Positions 1 to 5,098 of a stretch of DNA of 5,098 nt are shown piece after piece; position 1 is the first letter of the stretch; every line of letters starts with the position of its first letter. Where the stretch lies: positions 1-5,098 of the forward strand of contig CAYSBA010000118.1 in the NCBI GenBank assembly GCA_964429075.1, read 5' to 3'. Under the pieces are notes generated by a model that had not been told where the DNA came from, ran no database searches, and saw only the letters and a list, made by a program, of their open reading frames with translations. Source of the DNA: CAYSBA01 sp964429075 [NCBI: uncultured bacterium] (GTDB lineage: Bacteria; CAYSBA01). A program made the translations under genes and the position numbers.

Positions 1-596
1 CAAAGGTGCCATTTTCAAAACTTAGAAAAGGTGCCCTCGATCAGGATGAGATAACACGAATTATGGGGGCTGCAAACATCCTTGCTGAAAGTAATAATAT
101 CTTTTTTATTGAGACATCCTTTTTGACCCTTGAGACGCTTACAGCAAAGGTCTTAAGAGCTGTCTCTGAGTATAAGATTGGTTTGATTATACTCGATTAT
201 TTACAGCTTATGGGTGGAGGTAAAGAACAGCCTTCAGAAAGAGAGAAGTTTGTATCCCAGATATCGAGAGGTCTTAAACAGCTGGCAAAAAAAACCCATT
301 TACCGATTATTGCCCTTGCTCAACTCAATCGTGAAGTAGAAAAGCGTAATCCACCCAGACCGCGATTATCAGATCTAAGGGAATCCGGTGCTATTGAACA
401 GGATGCAGACCTTGTTCTGTTACTGTATAGACCTGAATACTACTTTAAAGATAGGCCAGAATTTCATAGAGTAGCAGAGCTCGAGATTGCAAAACACAGG
501 AATGGACCTCTTGGTAAGGTGGAGCTTGTTTTCTTTCAGGAATTTATGACATTTGAGAACCGTGCAATTGATTATGAAGAGCTGCCTGAGACCTGA
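1..596 (+). CDS. dnaB: Replicative DNA helicase DnaB, C-terminal part (5' end outside window)
   Basis: This is the C-terminal RecA-like motor of the hexameric replicative helicase that unwinds DNA at the fork in the cytoplasm. The open frame reaches the left edge. The GTG at 6 is an internal valine, because the residues there (VPFSKLRKG) match the helix after the first ATPase strands of DnaB, and the Walker A motif must lie upstream. Visible landmarks, numbered from that valine: Walker B strand LIILDYLQLM (about 60-69), a sensor-like AQLNR (about 104-108, usually SQLNR), then the family signature LSDLRESGAIEQDADLVLLLYRP (given by its ends LSDLRE and LLLYRP, about 121-143), and the closing AKHRNGPLGKVEL block. 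About 197 of the roughly 450 residues usual for DnaB are present. The stop is TGA at 594-596. The last 53 bp overlap the convergent thiD. The family assignment is very secure; phage-type homologues are unlikely given the complete chromosomal-type motifs. Confidence 0.96.
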   Translation, partial: KVPFSKLRKGALDQDEITRIMGAANILAESNNIFFIETSFLTLETLTAKVLRAVSEYKIGLIILDYLQLMGGGKEQPSEREKFVSQISRGLKQLAKKTHLPIIALAQLNREVEKRNPPRPRLSDLRESGAIEQDADLVLLLYRPEYYFKDRPEFHRVAELEIAKHRNGPLGKVELVFFQEFMTFENRAIDYEELPET

Positions 597-1305
597 ATTT
601 CTGATAAATAAATCTTGTTGCCTTTAATACAGATAAATCCAGCTCAAATCCTCTGGCAAGATAGACAGATATTGCGGTTGAGAGGATACAGCCACTACCT
701 CTAAGAGAGATTTCTACCGGATTTTTATAGATCCTGAGAGGTCGATTACCGTTATATAAGATGTCCATAAGAGGTTGATTTACAGGTAGATGGCCACCCT
801 TTATTAGAACAGCGCAACCAAATTCTTTGTAAATCTTTTCTGCAGCCTTAAGCATATCTTCTGTATCATTTATCTCTATGCCGGACAATTCCTGTGCTTC
901 TTGTAGGTTGGGGGTAATCAGACTAACATGTGGTAATAATGTATACAGGTCTTTGATGCTAAGAGATGTGAGATTTTCATCAAGAGTACTCTTGACTACA
1001 GGGTCAAACACCACATTTTGAGGATTATTAACTGAAAGCCAATCTATAATTATTCTCAACTGATGCTCTGATGTTATCAATCCAATTTTTATCGCATCTA
1101 CTTTATTATGAATAGATAGCAGTTTTTTTATTATCTCTAAAGGAAGCTCAGTTGAGAAGATGATCCCATCTTTTGGATCCTGGGGGATTAAGGTTGTTGG
1201 AATCACATATGGATGGACCTTCAATTCTGTACATACAGCAAGGTCCTTTATCATTCCGGCAGTACCCAAGGTATCAAGCCCTGATATAATTAAGATTTTT
1301 CTCAT
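544..1305 (-). CDS. thiD: Hydroxymethylpyrimidine (phosphate) kinase ThiD
   Basis: ThiD makes HMP-PP for thiamine synthesis by phosphorylating HMP and then HMP-P with ATP; it is cytosolic and belongs to the ribokinase-like fold. At 253 residues it is near the usual length of about 260. Visible motifs are VVFDPVV (98-104), LITPNLQEAQELSG (129-142), AVLIKGGH (165-172) and the anion hole with the catalytic cysteine, GSGC (203-206). The N-terminal glycine-rich loop, usually GSDxSGGAGIQADLKT, is diverged (SGLDTLGTAGMIKDLAVC), with only one glycine of the GG pair kept. The ATG start is supported by an AGAAAGG ribosome site at 1315-1321, nine bases upstream and inside the end of thiE. The gene overlaps thiE by 32 bp and dnaB by 53 bp. 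It is the last gene of the leftward cluster, directly after its pathway partner. A related sugar or pyridoxal kinase is less likely given the cysteine and the neighbour. Confidence 0.93.
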   Translation of the reverse strand: MRKILIISGLDTLGTAGMIKDLAVCTELKVHPYVIPTTLIPQDPKDGIIFSTELPLEIIKKLLSIHNKVDAIKIGLITSEHQLRIIIDWLSVNNPQNVVFDPVVKSTLDENLTSLSIKDLYTLLPHVSLITPNLQEAQELSGIEINDTEDMLKAAEKIYKEFGCAVLIKGGHLPVNQPLMDILYNGNRPLRIYKNPVEISLRGSGCILSTAISVYLARGFELDLSVLKATRFIYQKFRSQAALHNQLHGSQMS

Positions 1306-1915
1306 ATTCCAATACCTTTCTAAAGATCATAGAATCATCATACATCAACCTTGTAAGATAGGAGAAGGCAACAAGATCTACCCCTGTTTTGAGAGTCTGA
1401 ATGACCCTCTCGGGGCTATTGATACCACCTATCGCACATACAGGAACGGGTGAGTTCTGAATAATCTGTTGCAATCTTAGAGTCCCTTTAGGTTGAAGGG
1501 ATGTCTTTTTGGTGTCTGAAGCAAAGATTGGGCCAAAACCCACATAGTCTACACTTTTTAGTGCAATATCCTGTAAATCTTTTATACTATGTGTCGAATA
1601 TCCGATGATTAATTCAGGAAATTTTTTCTTTATGCTTTCTGGGGGTATATCATCTTGACCCATATGAACCCCATCTGCACCAACAAGAAGTGCAATATCG
1701 AATCTATCATTTATTATAAATTTTGTCTTTGTATGCTCAAATATCTTTTTTAACTCGTATAAAAAAAAAAAAAATTCACGATCATTGAGCCTCTTTATTC
1801 TGAGTTGAATAATCGAGACCATATTTCTGAATACTTTTGCAGCCTTAATGAATTCATTTCTCTTGAAGTATGTATCATCGAGAATAGGGTATAGTCCTTT
1901 TATTTTACTCATCAT
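1274..1915 (-). CDS. thiE: Thiamine phosphate synthase ThiE
   Basis: ThiE condenses HMP-PP with hydroxyethylthiazole phosphate to give thiamine phosphate and pyrophosphate. The protein is a 213-residue TIM barrel, the normal family length. Visible active-site elements are QLRIK (37-41), IINDRFDIAL (67-76), GADGVHMGQDD (79-89, with D89 at the usual metal-ligand place), STH (107-109), VGFGPIF..DTKK (125-137) and AIGGI (161-165), so the enzyme looks functional. Coding begins at ATG 1913-1915, 11 bp inside the end of the upstream regulator. A second ATG follows directly (1910-1912) and may be the true start, because the only purine-rich stretch (TAAGG) abuts the first ATG. Re-initiation from the regulator stop is likely. 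Residues 48-51 are four phenylalanines encoded in a run of 14 T, which is prone to slippage. No thiazole-branch genes are seen here. Confidence 0.94.
   Translation of the reverse strand: MMSKIKGLYPILDDTYFKRNEFIKAAKVFRNMVSIIQLRIKRLNDREFFFFLYELKKIFEHTKTKFIINDRFDIALLVGADGVHMGQDDIPPESIKKKFPELIIGYSTHSIKDLQDIALKSVDYVGFGPIFASDTKKTSLQPKGTLRLQQIIQNSPVPVCAIGGINSPERVIQTLKTGVDLVAFSYLTRLMYDDSMIFRKVLEYEKNLNYIRA
1315..1321 (-). promoter_or_regulatory. Ribosome binding site of thiD, inside thiE
   Basis: The minus strand reads AGAAAGG followed by nine bases and the ATG at 1303-1305. The site lies within the thiE reading frame. Translation of thiD can therefore start while thiE is still being read, which supports the chosen thiD start and translational coupling of the pair. 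Confidence 0.6.
1761..1774. repeat. 14-bp A/T homopolymer within thiE
   Basis: There is an uninterrupted run of 14 A on the plus strand, hence 14 T in the thiE coding strand, encoding part of E-F-F-F-F-L. The reading frame is intact with 14 bases. With 13, the frame would run Y-T-S and stop. With 15, it would run six or seven codons past the phenylalanines and stop. A single-base change in either direction therefore truncates ThiE before its active-site NDR segment. Confidence 0.9.
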
Positions 1916-3149
1916 CCTTACTTTTGATCATAATACCAAGACTCTTTAGCCTTTTGTAGAACGTGGCCCTATTCATACCAAGCACTCTGGCAGATTTGCT
2001 TATATTCCCAGAACATTTTTTTAATGCCGACTCGATGAGGAACCTATCAAGTATACCTGTAAGTGTGTGGTAAGTGCCCTGAAAACCGGTTCTTATTGCA
2101 AGTTCTATAGTGTCATCAACCCTTTTTTTCAAGAGGGTGTTTAATCCCCTTTTTTCAAATTGTCTCAGCAATATCTGTGAACCTATATATTCAAGATGCT
2201 TTTGGTCTGTCTGGAGTATATTCTGGATAAATTGAGACAAAAGATCATACGTGATTTCTATATCTGTTGATAAAAGTATTTTTGCAATACTTGAGCATAT
2301 TCGTTCGATGCTGTTTATATCAAAATTTTGAGACCTTGCAAGTAGTCTCTGAATTACATAAAATAGGTCCATAGGATTTTTTAAAGGTGATGGAAAAAAA
2401 AAGATACCGGCCATTTCGTTGAGTTCATTGAATAATTCGAGATTATCCCCGATGCTGTTATTACACAGGACAACGAGAGTTTTTTTATCACTTGAGAGCA
2501 TAAGAATATTTTTAGTCTCTTCGATTGATCTTGTTGTTGTATAGAGTACAGGGGCAAGATCATTCCGCAGTAAATAAGACTCAATATCTTTTATCTTAGT
2601 GCTGACCTTAATGAAATAGTATCTCGATGATCCTGTATCTCTTAGATATTTAAAGATTTCACGGCCAAAAAACATATCTGGATCGGTCACAACTATCAAT
2701 TTATCTGCAGTTGACCAGATTTTCTTAAGATGAGCGAGCAGAAATTTTGTGCGCATTGATCTGCCAATGATTGCAGAGCTTTTATATGTTCTAACAGGAG
2801 TTCTGAATATCTTGAGGATGTAAAAAACGTCATCCATACTGTAGGGTACAAAGAGTAGATCGTCTAAAATACCTGTTGTTGTCATAATAGGTAAAGTTTC
2901 GATCTGAGCTTTATGTAGTATTGCAACTATTGTTAATTTCCTCTTTGCAGGAAGTTCTGATAATATCTTTTTAAGCTGTTGTTGATTTTGATCAATAAGA
3001 TCGAGAAAAAGAAGCCCATTTTGGCCATAGAGCGGTTTGAGACCATATAGGCCTACGAATCTGGCAGGTATATTGGTAAGATTTCTAAAATATTCAAGTC
3101 TAGCCCTTTTTTTTGCAGAATAGAAGATCCCTGCAACATCATGTGGCAT
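1905..3149 (-). CDS. NtrC-like regulator with degenerate receiver and AAA+ regions and an intact Fis-type HTH
   Basis: This is a 414-residue protein whose C-terminus (about 366-406, from LDRFLIESALKK to FYKRLKSLGI) is a clear Fis-type helix-turn-helix as found at the end of sigma-54 activators. The rest follows the NtrC layout only faintly. Residues 1-118 resemble a receiver fold (LLFLDLID at 47-53, and PYSMDDVFYIL at 102-112 in place of KPF...ELL) but lack the N-terminal acidic pair and the conserved lysine. Residues about 125-270 start with AIIGRS, like an AAA+ linker, and end with FPSPLKNPMDLFYVIQ, like LPPLRER..DI. The Walker A site (GESGTGKE) is reduced to a stretch ending GRE (162-164), and no Walker B DE or GAFTGA loop is visible. 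I infer a DNA-binding protein that cannot hydrolyse ATP or drive sigma-54. It begins 1 bp after the lipase stop with a good ribosome site, and its end overlaps thiE. Its target is unknown; autoregulation of the cluster is possible. Confidence 0.75.
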   Translation of the reverse strand: MPHDVAGIFYSAKKRARLEYFRNLTNIPARFVGLYGLKPLYGQNGLLFLDLIDQNQQQLKKILSELPAKRKLTIVAILHKAQIETLPIMTTTGILDDLLFVPYSMDDVFYILKIFRTPVRTYKSSAIIGRSMRTKFLLAHLKKIWSTADKLIVVTDPDMFFGREIFKYLRDTGSSRYYFIKVSTKIKDIESYLLRNDLAPVLYTTTRSIEETKNILMLSSDKKTLVVLCNNSIGDNLELFNELNEMAGIFFFPSPLKNPMDLFYVIQRLLARSQNFDINSIERICSSIAKILLSTDIEITYDLLSQFIQNILQTDQKHLEYIGSQILLRQFEKRGLNTLLKKRVDDTIELAIRTGFQGTYHTLTGILDRFLIESALKKCSGNISKSARVLGMNRATFYKRLKSLGIMIKSKDDE

Positions 3150-3150
3150 T

Positions 3151-4605
3151 TTAATATCCTCTTGATTTTAAAAGAGTTGCAATTTCTAAATAAAAGTTTA
3201 GATAGTCAAAACCGTCGGTATCACCGGCAAAGTGTCCTACCTCATCAATATGATCTGCATGTATTTTGCGTCTGAATTCACCCCATTTAGCACTTCTTAC
3301 AGAGACCATACCATCGTTTATTCCTTCGTTGCTTTTCAGGATAATATAGGTAGATTCAAAGAGTGGATCCATAGGGTTACCGCTCAGACCAAGGGGATCA
3401 GCATATCCTGCAAAGGATATGTAATCTACATCTGGGGAATCAGGACATGATGGATTGAATGTATTTTCAACATAGTCGGTTGTAAGTTGTTGGACAGCCA
3501 CAAAGTTGAGTCCAAGCCTGCCGAAGAGGAGGTTTGCAGCATCAATACCAAGCTGTCCTGTGGATGAAATAGCAAAATCAGCAACAGAGGTACCTCTGTG
3601 GGGTGTTGATATTGTTACAAGGGATTTTACCATCTTTTCCATACCGAGTTTACAGATTAGATATCTTGAGTCAAGTCCACCCATACTGTGGGCTATGATA
3701 TTGACAGGACCGGAGGTGATTTGCCGGATCTGTTCTTTTAGCTCAGTTGCTCTGTATTCTATTGAATTGACCGCTGATAGGGCAGGTGTGTATACCTCAT
3801 ATCCATAAGATTCAAGATATTCCTTTACATGATAGAAGTATTCTACACTCATAATTTCTGAAAATCCCATAAACCCGTGTACAAGTATTACAGGAAAGAT
3901 TGTACCTGTCTTATCAGAGGGGATCTGCCTTATCTGTGCAATAGCAGGAAGACTTCTGTTTCCATATTCATCTACGGCAAAAATCCTTAGGGTATTTAAC
4001 TGATTGTAGTGTAGTGCAACACCAACAGTAAATCTTCCATCTTCAAGGGAACAGCTTGAATGAGCCGGATATGGAGTTCCTTCAACTTCAATTGCAAGAC
4101 CATTCTCACAATGTCCACTCAGAGTAACCTGTCTTGATCCAGTTTCATTTTCATATGGATCAAGGATAGGTGTATCTGGTCTCTTTGAAGATCCAGACTT
4201 TATCTTTTGTGTGATGTTTATTGAAGCAGGTAGACTCATCAGACCATCTCGTTCTGCATAAACAAGTAGATGATTTACACTGTTAAGAATAAGCGGTACC
4301 TCTATGGAGAATGAACCATCTGCAAGAGCAGAGCCTCTTTTTTCCTCAAGCCCACCGATTACAACAATATTTACCCATGACTCAGCAGATCCTCTTATTA
4401 TAAAAGAGGTTTCATAGGTAAAGGCATCCCCGGAGTACAGGATTGGAGTATCTGGTGGTTTTTGTTTTAATGTTTGGTCGGGGTTTATATAATTGTGGTC
4501 TAAATCTTCTTTGTTGATTTCTACTTGACTATTTGGACAGCCATAAAATAAAAAAATAACATATAAAACGATGCAGCTATCTTTACAAAATGACCTTTTT
4601 TTCAT
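3151..4605 (-). CDS. Secreted lipoprotein triacylglycerol lipase with two Ig-like modules
   Basis: This is a 484-residue predicted lipoprotein esterase/lipase of the alpha/beta-hydrolase fold. Residues 1-23 form a signal peptide (KKR, then a hydrophobic core) ending in an acceptable but non-ideal lipobox FYGC, with C23 the lipidated residue. Two beta-sandwich repeats follow, each opening with PDTPIL (51-56 and 143-148). The catalytic domain starts at about 235. FPVILVHGFMGF carries the oxyanion HG, VNIIAHSMGG holds the nucleophile S307, and STPHRGTSVADF follows. D431 (in INDGMV) and H452 (in DHIDEV) complete the triad. Their spacing of 21 residues and context closely resemble Pseudomonas/Burkholderia lipases, although those are normally free secreted enzymes needing a Lif foldase, which is not seen here. 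The likely place is the outer membrane or cell surface. The substrate is inferred. It is the first gene of the leftward cluster. The ATG at 4603-4605 is chosen for the signal peptide; its ribosome site is weak. Confidence 0.88.
   Translation of the reverse strand: MKKRSFCKDSCIVLYVIFLFYGCPNSQVEINKEDLDHNYINPDQTLKQKPPDTPILYSGDAFTYETSFIIRGSAESWVNIVVIGGLEEKRGSALADGSFSIEVPLILNSVNHLLVYAERDGLMSLPASINITQKIKSGSSKRPDTPILDPYENETGSRQVTLSGHCENGLAIEVEGTPYPAHSSCSLEDGRFTVGVALHYNQLNTLRIFAVDEYGNRSLPAIAQIRQIPSDKTGTIFPVILVHGFMGFSEIMSVEYFYHVKEYLESYGYEVYTPALSAVNSIEYRATELKEQIRQITSGPVNIIAHSMGGLDSRYLICKLGMEKMVKSLVTISTPHRGTSVADFAISSTGQLGIDAANLLFGRLGLNFVAVQQLTTDYVENTFNPSCPDSPDVDYISFAGYADPLGLSGNPMDPLFESTYIILKSNEGINDGMVSVRSAKWGEFRRKIHADHIDEVGHFAGDTDGFDYLNFYLEIATLLKSRGY
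3157..3163 (-). promoter_or_regulatory. Ribosome binding site of the regulator, inside the lipase gene end
   Basis: The minus strand reads AAGAGGA, then seven bases, then the ATG at 3147-3149. The site lies in the last codons of the lipase gene. It is the best Shine-Dalgarno match in the cluster and fixes the regulator start. Confidence 0.7.
3928..4179 (-). repeat. Ig-like module 2 of the lipase (protein-level repeat)
   Basis: Residues about 143-226 are the second copy: PDTPIL, VTLSGHCENGLAIEV, EDGRFTVGVAL and LRIFAVDEYGNRSLPA. Unlike copy 1 it has two cysteines (C166 and C185) that could pair across adjacent strands outside the cytoplasm. The two copies have diverged strongly in DNA, so the duplication is old. 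Confidence 0.75.
4201..4455 (-). repeat. Ig-like module 1 of the lipase (protein-level repeat)
   Basis: Residues about 51-135 begin with PDTPIL, then IIRGSAESWVNIVV, ADGSFSIEVPL and LLVYAERDG..SLPASINI. They align block by block with residues 143-226 at an offset of 92. The pattern (a glycine after two strands, DGSF, then a late strand with Y/F-A and SLPA) is typical of bacterial Ig-like or glucodextranase-B-like modules. The fold name is an inference; the repeat itself is directly visible. Confidence 0.75.
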
Positions 4606-4687
4606 AATGATTATCTACCACAATTTTTTATCAACGTCCATATGACCTATTGTATTTTATTGTATAAAAGATAAGATTAAAATTGAT
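4606..4687. promoter_or_regulatory. Divergent intergenic region between the lipase cluster and the TadG-like gene
   Basis: These 82 bp of very AT-rich DNA are the only untranslated stretch of any size in the window, so promoters for both outward units must be here or (for the leftward genes) just inside it. On the plus strand TATAAA at 4663-4668 is a possible -10, but no convincing -35 lies 16-18 bases upstream. On the minus strand TACAAT and TATACA are -10-like, again without a clear -35. No sigma-54 GG/GC pair was found. A tandem octamer TATTGTAT at 4648-4655 and 4658-4665 lies close to both promoter candidates. Confidence 0.5.
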
Positions 4688-5098
4688 ATGCTTCTGAAAT
4701 TTCATAGAATAAGAAGAAGTGAAAAGGGGCAGGCACTTGTTCTTGGTGCAGTAACTGTTCTTCTGCTTGCCTTTGCTGTTATGATGACAATTAATATTGG
4801 CGATGCGGTCTATGAAAAAATCAAACTTCAGAACAACGCTGATTCTGTAGCATATTCCACTGCGGCTGTAGAGGCAAGGGCACTCAATTTCATTGCCTAT
4901 CTAAACAGGGCGCAGGTGGTGCATTATGTTTCGATGATGACACTAATTTCTTATCTGTCTTACGCTTATTATATTAAGGTAGTTGTCGGGGCAATATCAA
5001 CCATTTTATCAATAATATTTCCGCCTCTTGCAGGCATTCTGGCCCAGATAAACCAAATACTCGGTACAATTGTTCAGGTTCTGGATTATGCAATTGTA
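4688..5098 (+). CDS. TadG/TadE-like Tad (Flp) pilus-associated membrane protein, N-terminal part (3' end outside window)
   Basis: The ATG at 4688 opens a frame of 137 codons that runs off the right edge. The N-terminus has a basic stretch (KFHRIRR), then EKGQALVLG at 12-20, which is the typical entry of TadE/TadG-type proteins, and a single transmembrane helix (about 16-37). After it, NIGDAVYEKIKLQNNADSVAYS (given by its ends NIGDAV and ADSVAYS, about 36-57) and AVEARALNFIAYLNRAQ (60-76) match the 'pilus assembly TadG-like' pattern of an aligned helix rich in A, D and S. A second hydrophobic stretch (about 80-130) follows. Such proteins are placed in the inner membrane or periplasm with Tad secretion/pilus machines. 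The start is the first ATG after an in-frame TGA at 4643, and the ribosome site is weak. It is divergent from the lipase. The specific role is unknown because neighbouring tad genes are outside the window. Confidence 0.75.
   Translation, partial: MLLKFHRIRRSEKGQALVLGAVTVLLLAFAVMMTINIGDAVYEKIKLQNNADSVAYSTAAVEARALNFIAYLNRAQVVHYVSMMTLISYLSYAYYIKVVVGAISTILSIIFPPLAGILAQINQILGTIVQVLDYAIV

Noticed and set aside
6-8. GTG as the start of the helicase gene
   Set aside because: The residue is an internal valine of DnaB, the frame continues to the window edge, and the Walker A half of the domain is missing upstream.
583-600. CTGAGA and ACCTGA strings near thiD that recall the conserved core of a TPP riboswitch
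   Set aside because: They are the last codons of dnaB, on the strand opposite to thiD and at its 3' end, and the flanking pairing regions of the riboswitch are missing.
1160-1453. Plus-strand open frame opposite thiD/thiE
   Set aside because: It is antisense to two well-supported enzymes, shows no recognisable motif and has no good ribosome site.
1755-1800. U14 in the thiE transcript as an intrinsic terminator
   Set aside because: No GC-rich stem precedes the U run on the transcribed strand; the only nearby pairing is two or three base pairs.
2381-2584. Minus-strand open frame of 67 codons in another frame of the regulator
   Set aside because: It lies wholly inside the regulator gene, which has the better supported protein, and resembles nothing known.
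3107-3114. A8 run near the 5' end of the regulator as a programmed -1 frameshift site
   Set aside because: The -1 frame meets a stop within three codons, no downstream hairpin or dual-length product is evident, and such runs are expected in AT-rich lysine codons.
3232-3808. Two plus-strand open frames (3232-3450 and 3506-3808) opposite the lipase
   Set aside because: They are antisense to the conserved catalytic region of the lipase, including its triad, and look like shadow frames.
4606-4687. Sigma-54 promoter expected near an NtrC-like regulator
   Set aside because: No GG-N10-GC pair at -24/-12 spacing is present on either strand.

Overview
The window is a compact, AT-rich, fully coding stretch of a bacterial chromosome. 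It holds the 3' end of dnaB at the left edge (+), a tightly packed leftward cluster of four genes (-), and the 5' end of a TadG-like gene at the right edge (+). A lipobox signal peptide, a true-lipase fold of the proteobacterial type, an NtrC/Fis-style regulator and a Tad/Flp-type membrane protein point to a Gram-negative bacterium. The low GC and the style of the proteins would fit a Desulfobacterota- or Nitrospirota-like lineage, but this is an impression and no marker here settles it.

Left to right: the replicative helicase DnaB C-terminal half (1-596, +) runs tail to tail into thiD (544-1305, -), and the two coding regions share 53 bp. Reading leftward from the divergent intergenic region at 4606-4687, the minus-strand cluster is: a lipoprotein lipase with two Ig-like modules (4605-3151); a NtrC-like regulator whose receiver and AAA+ regions look degenerate but whose Fis-type HTH is intact (3149-1905); thiE (1915-1274); and thiD (1305-544). 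The junctions are a 1-bp gap, an 11-bp overlap and a 32-bp overlap, so the four genes are almost certainly one translationally coupled transcription unit. On the other side of the 82-bp intergenic region a TadG-like membrane protein begins (4688 to the window end, +).

ThiE and ThiD do adjacent steps of thiamine phosphate synthesis: ThiD phosphorylates HMP-P to HMP-PP, and ThiE condenses it with the thiazole phosphate. Why they sit behind a secreted-type lipase and an apparently ATPase-dead enhancer-binding-protein homologue is not evident. The most interesting points are that degenerate regulator, a 14-base homopolymer inside thiE where a one-base change in either direction would truncate the protein at once, and the unusual gene combination itself. 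There is no CRISPR array, RNA gene, insertion sequence or riboswitch that I can support, and no gene-free stretch over 300 bases.
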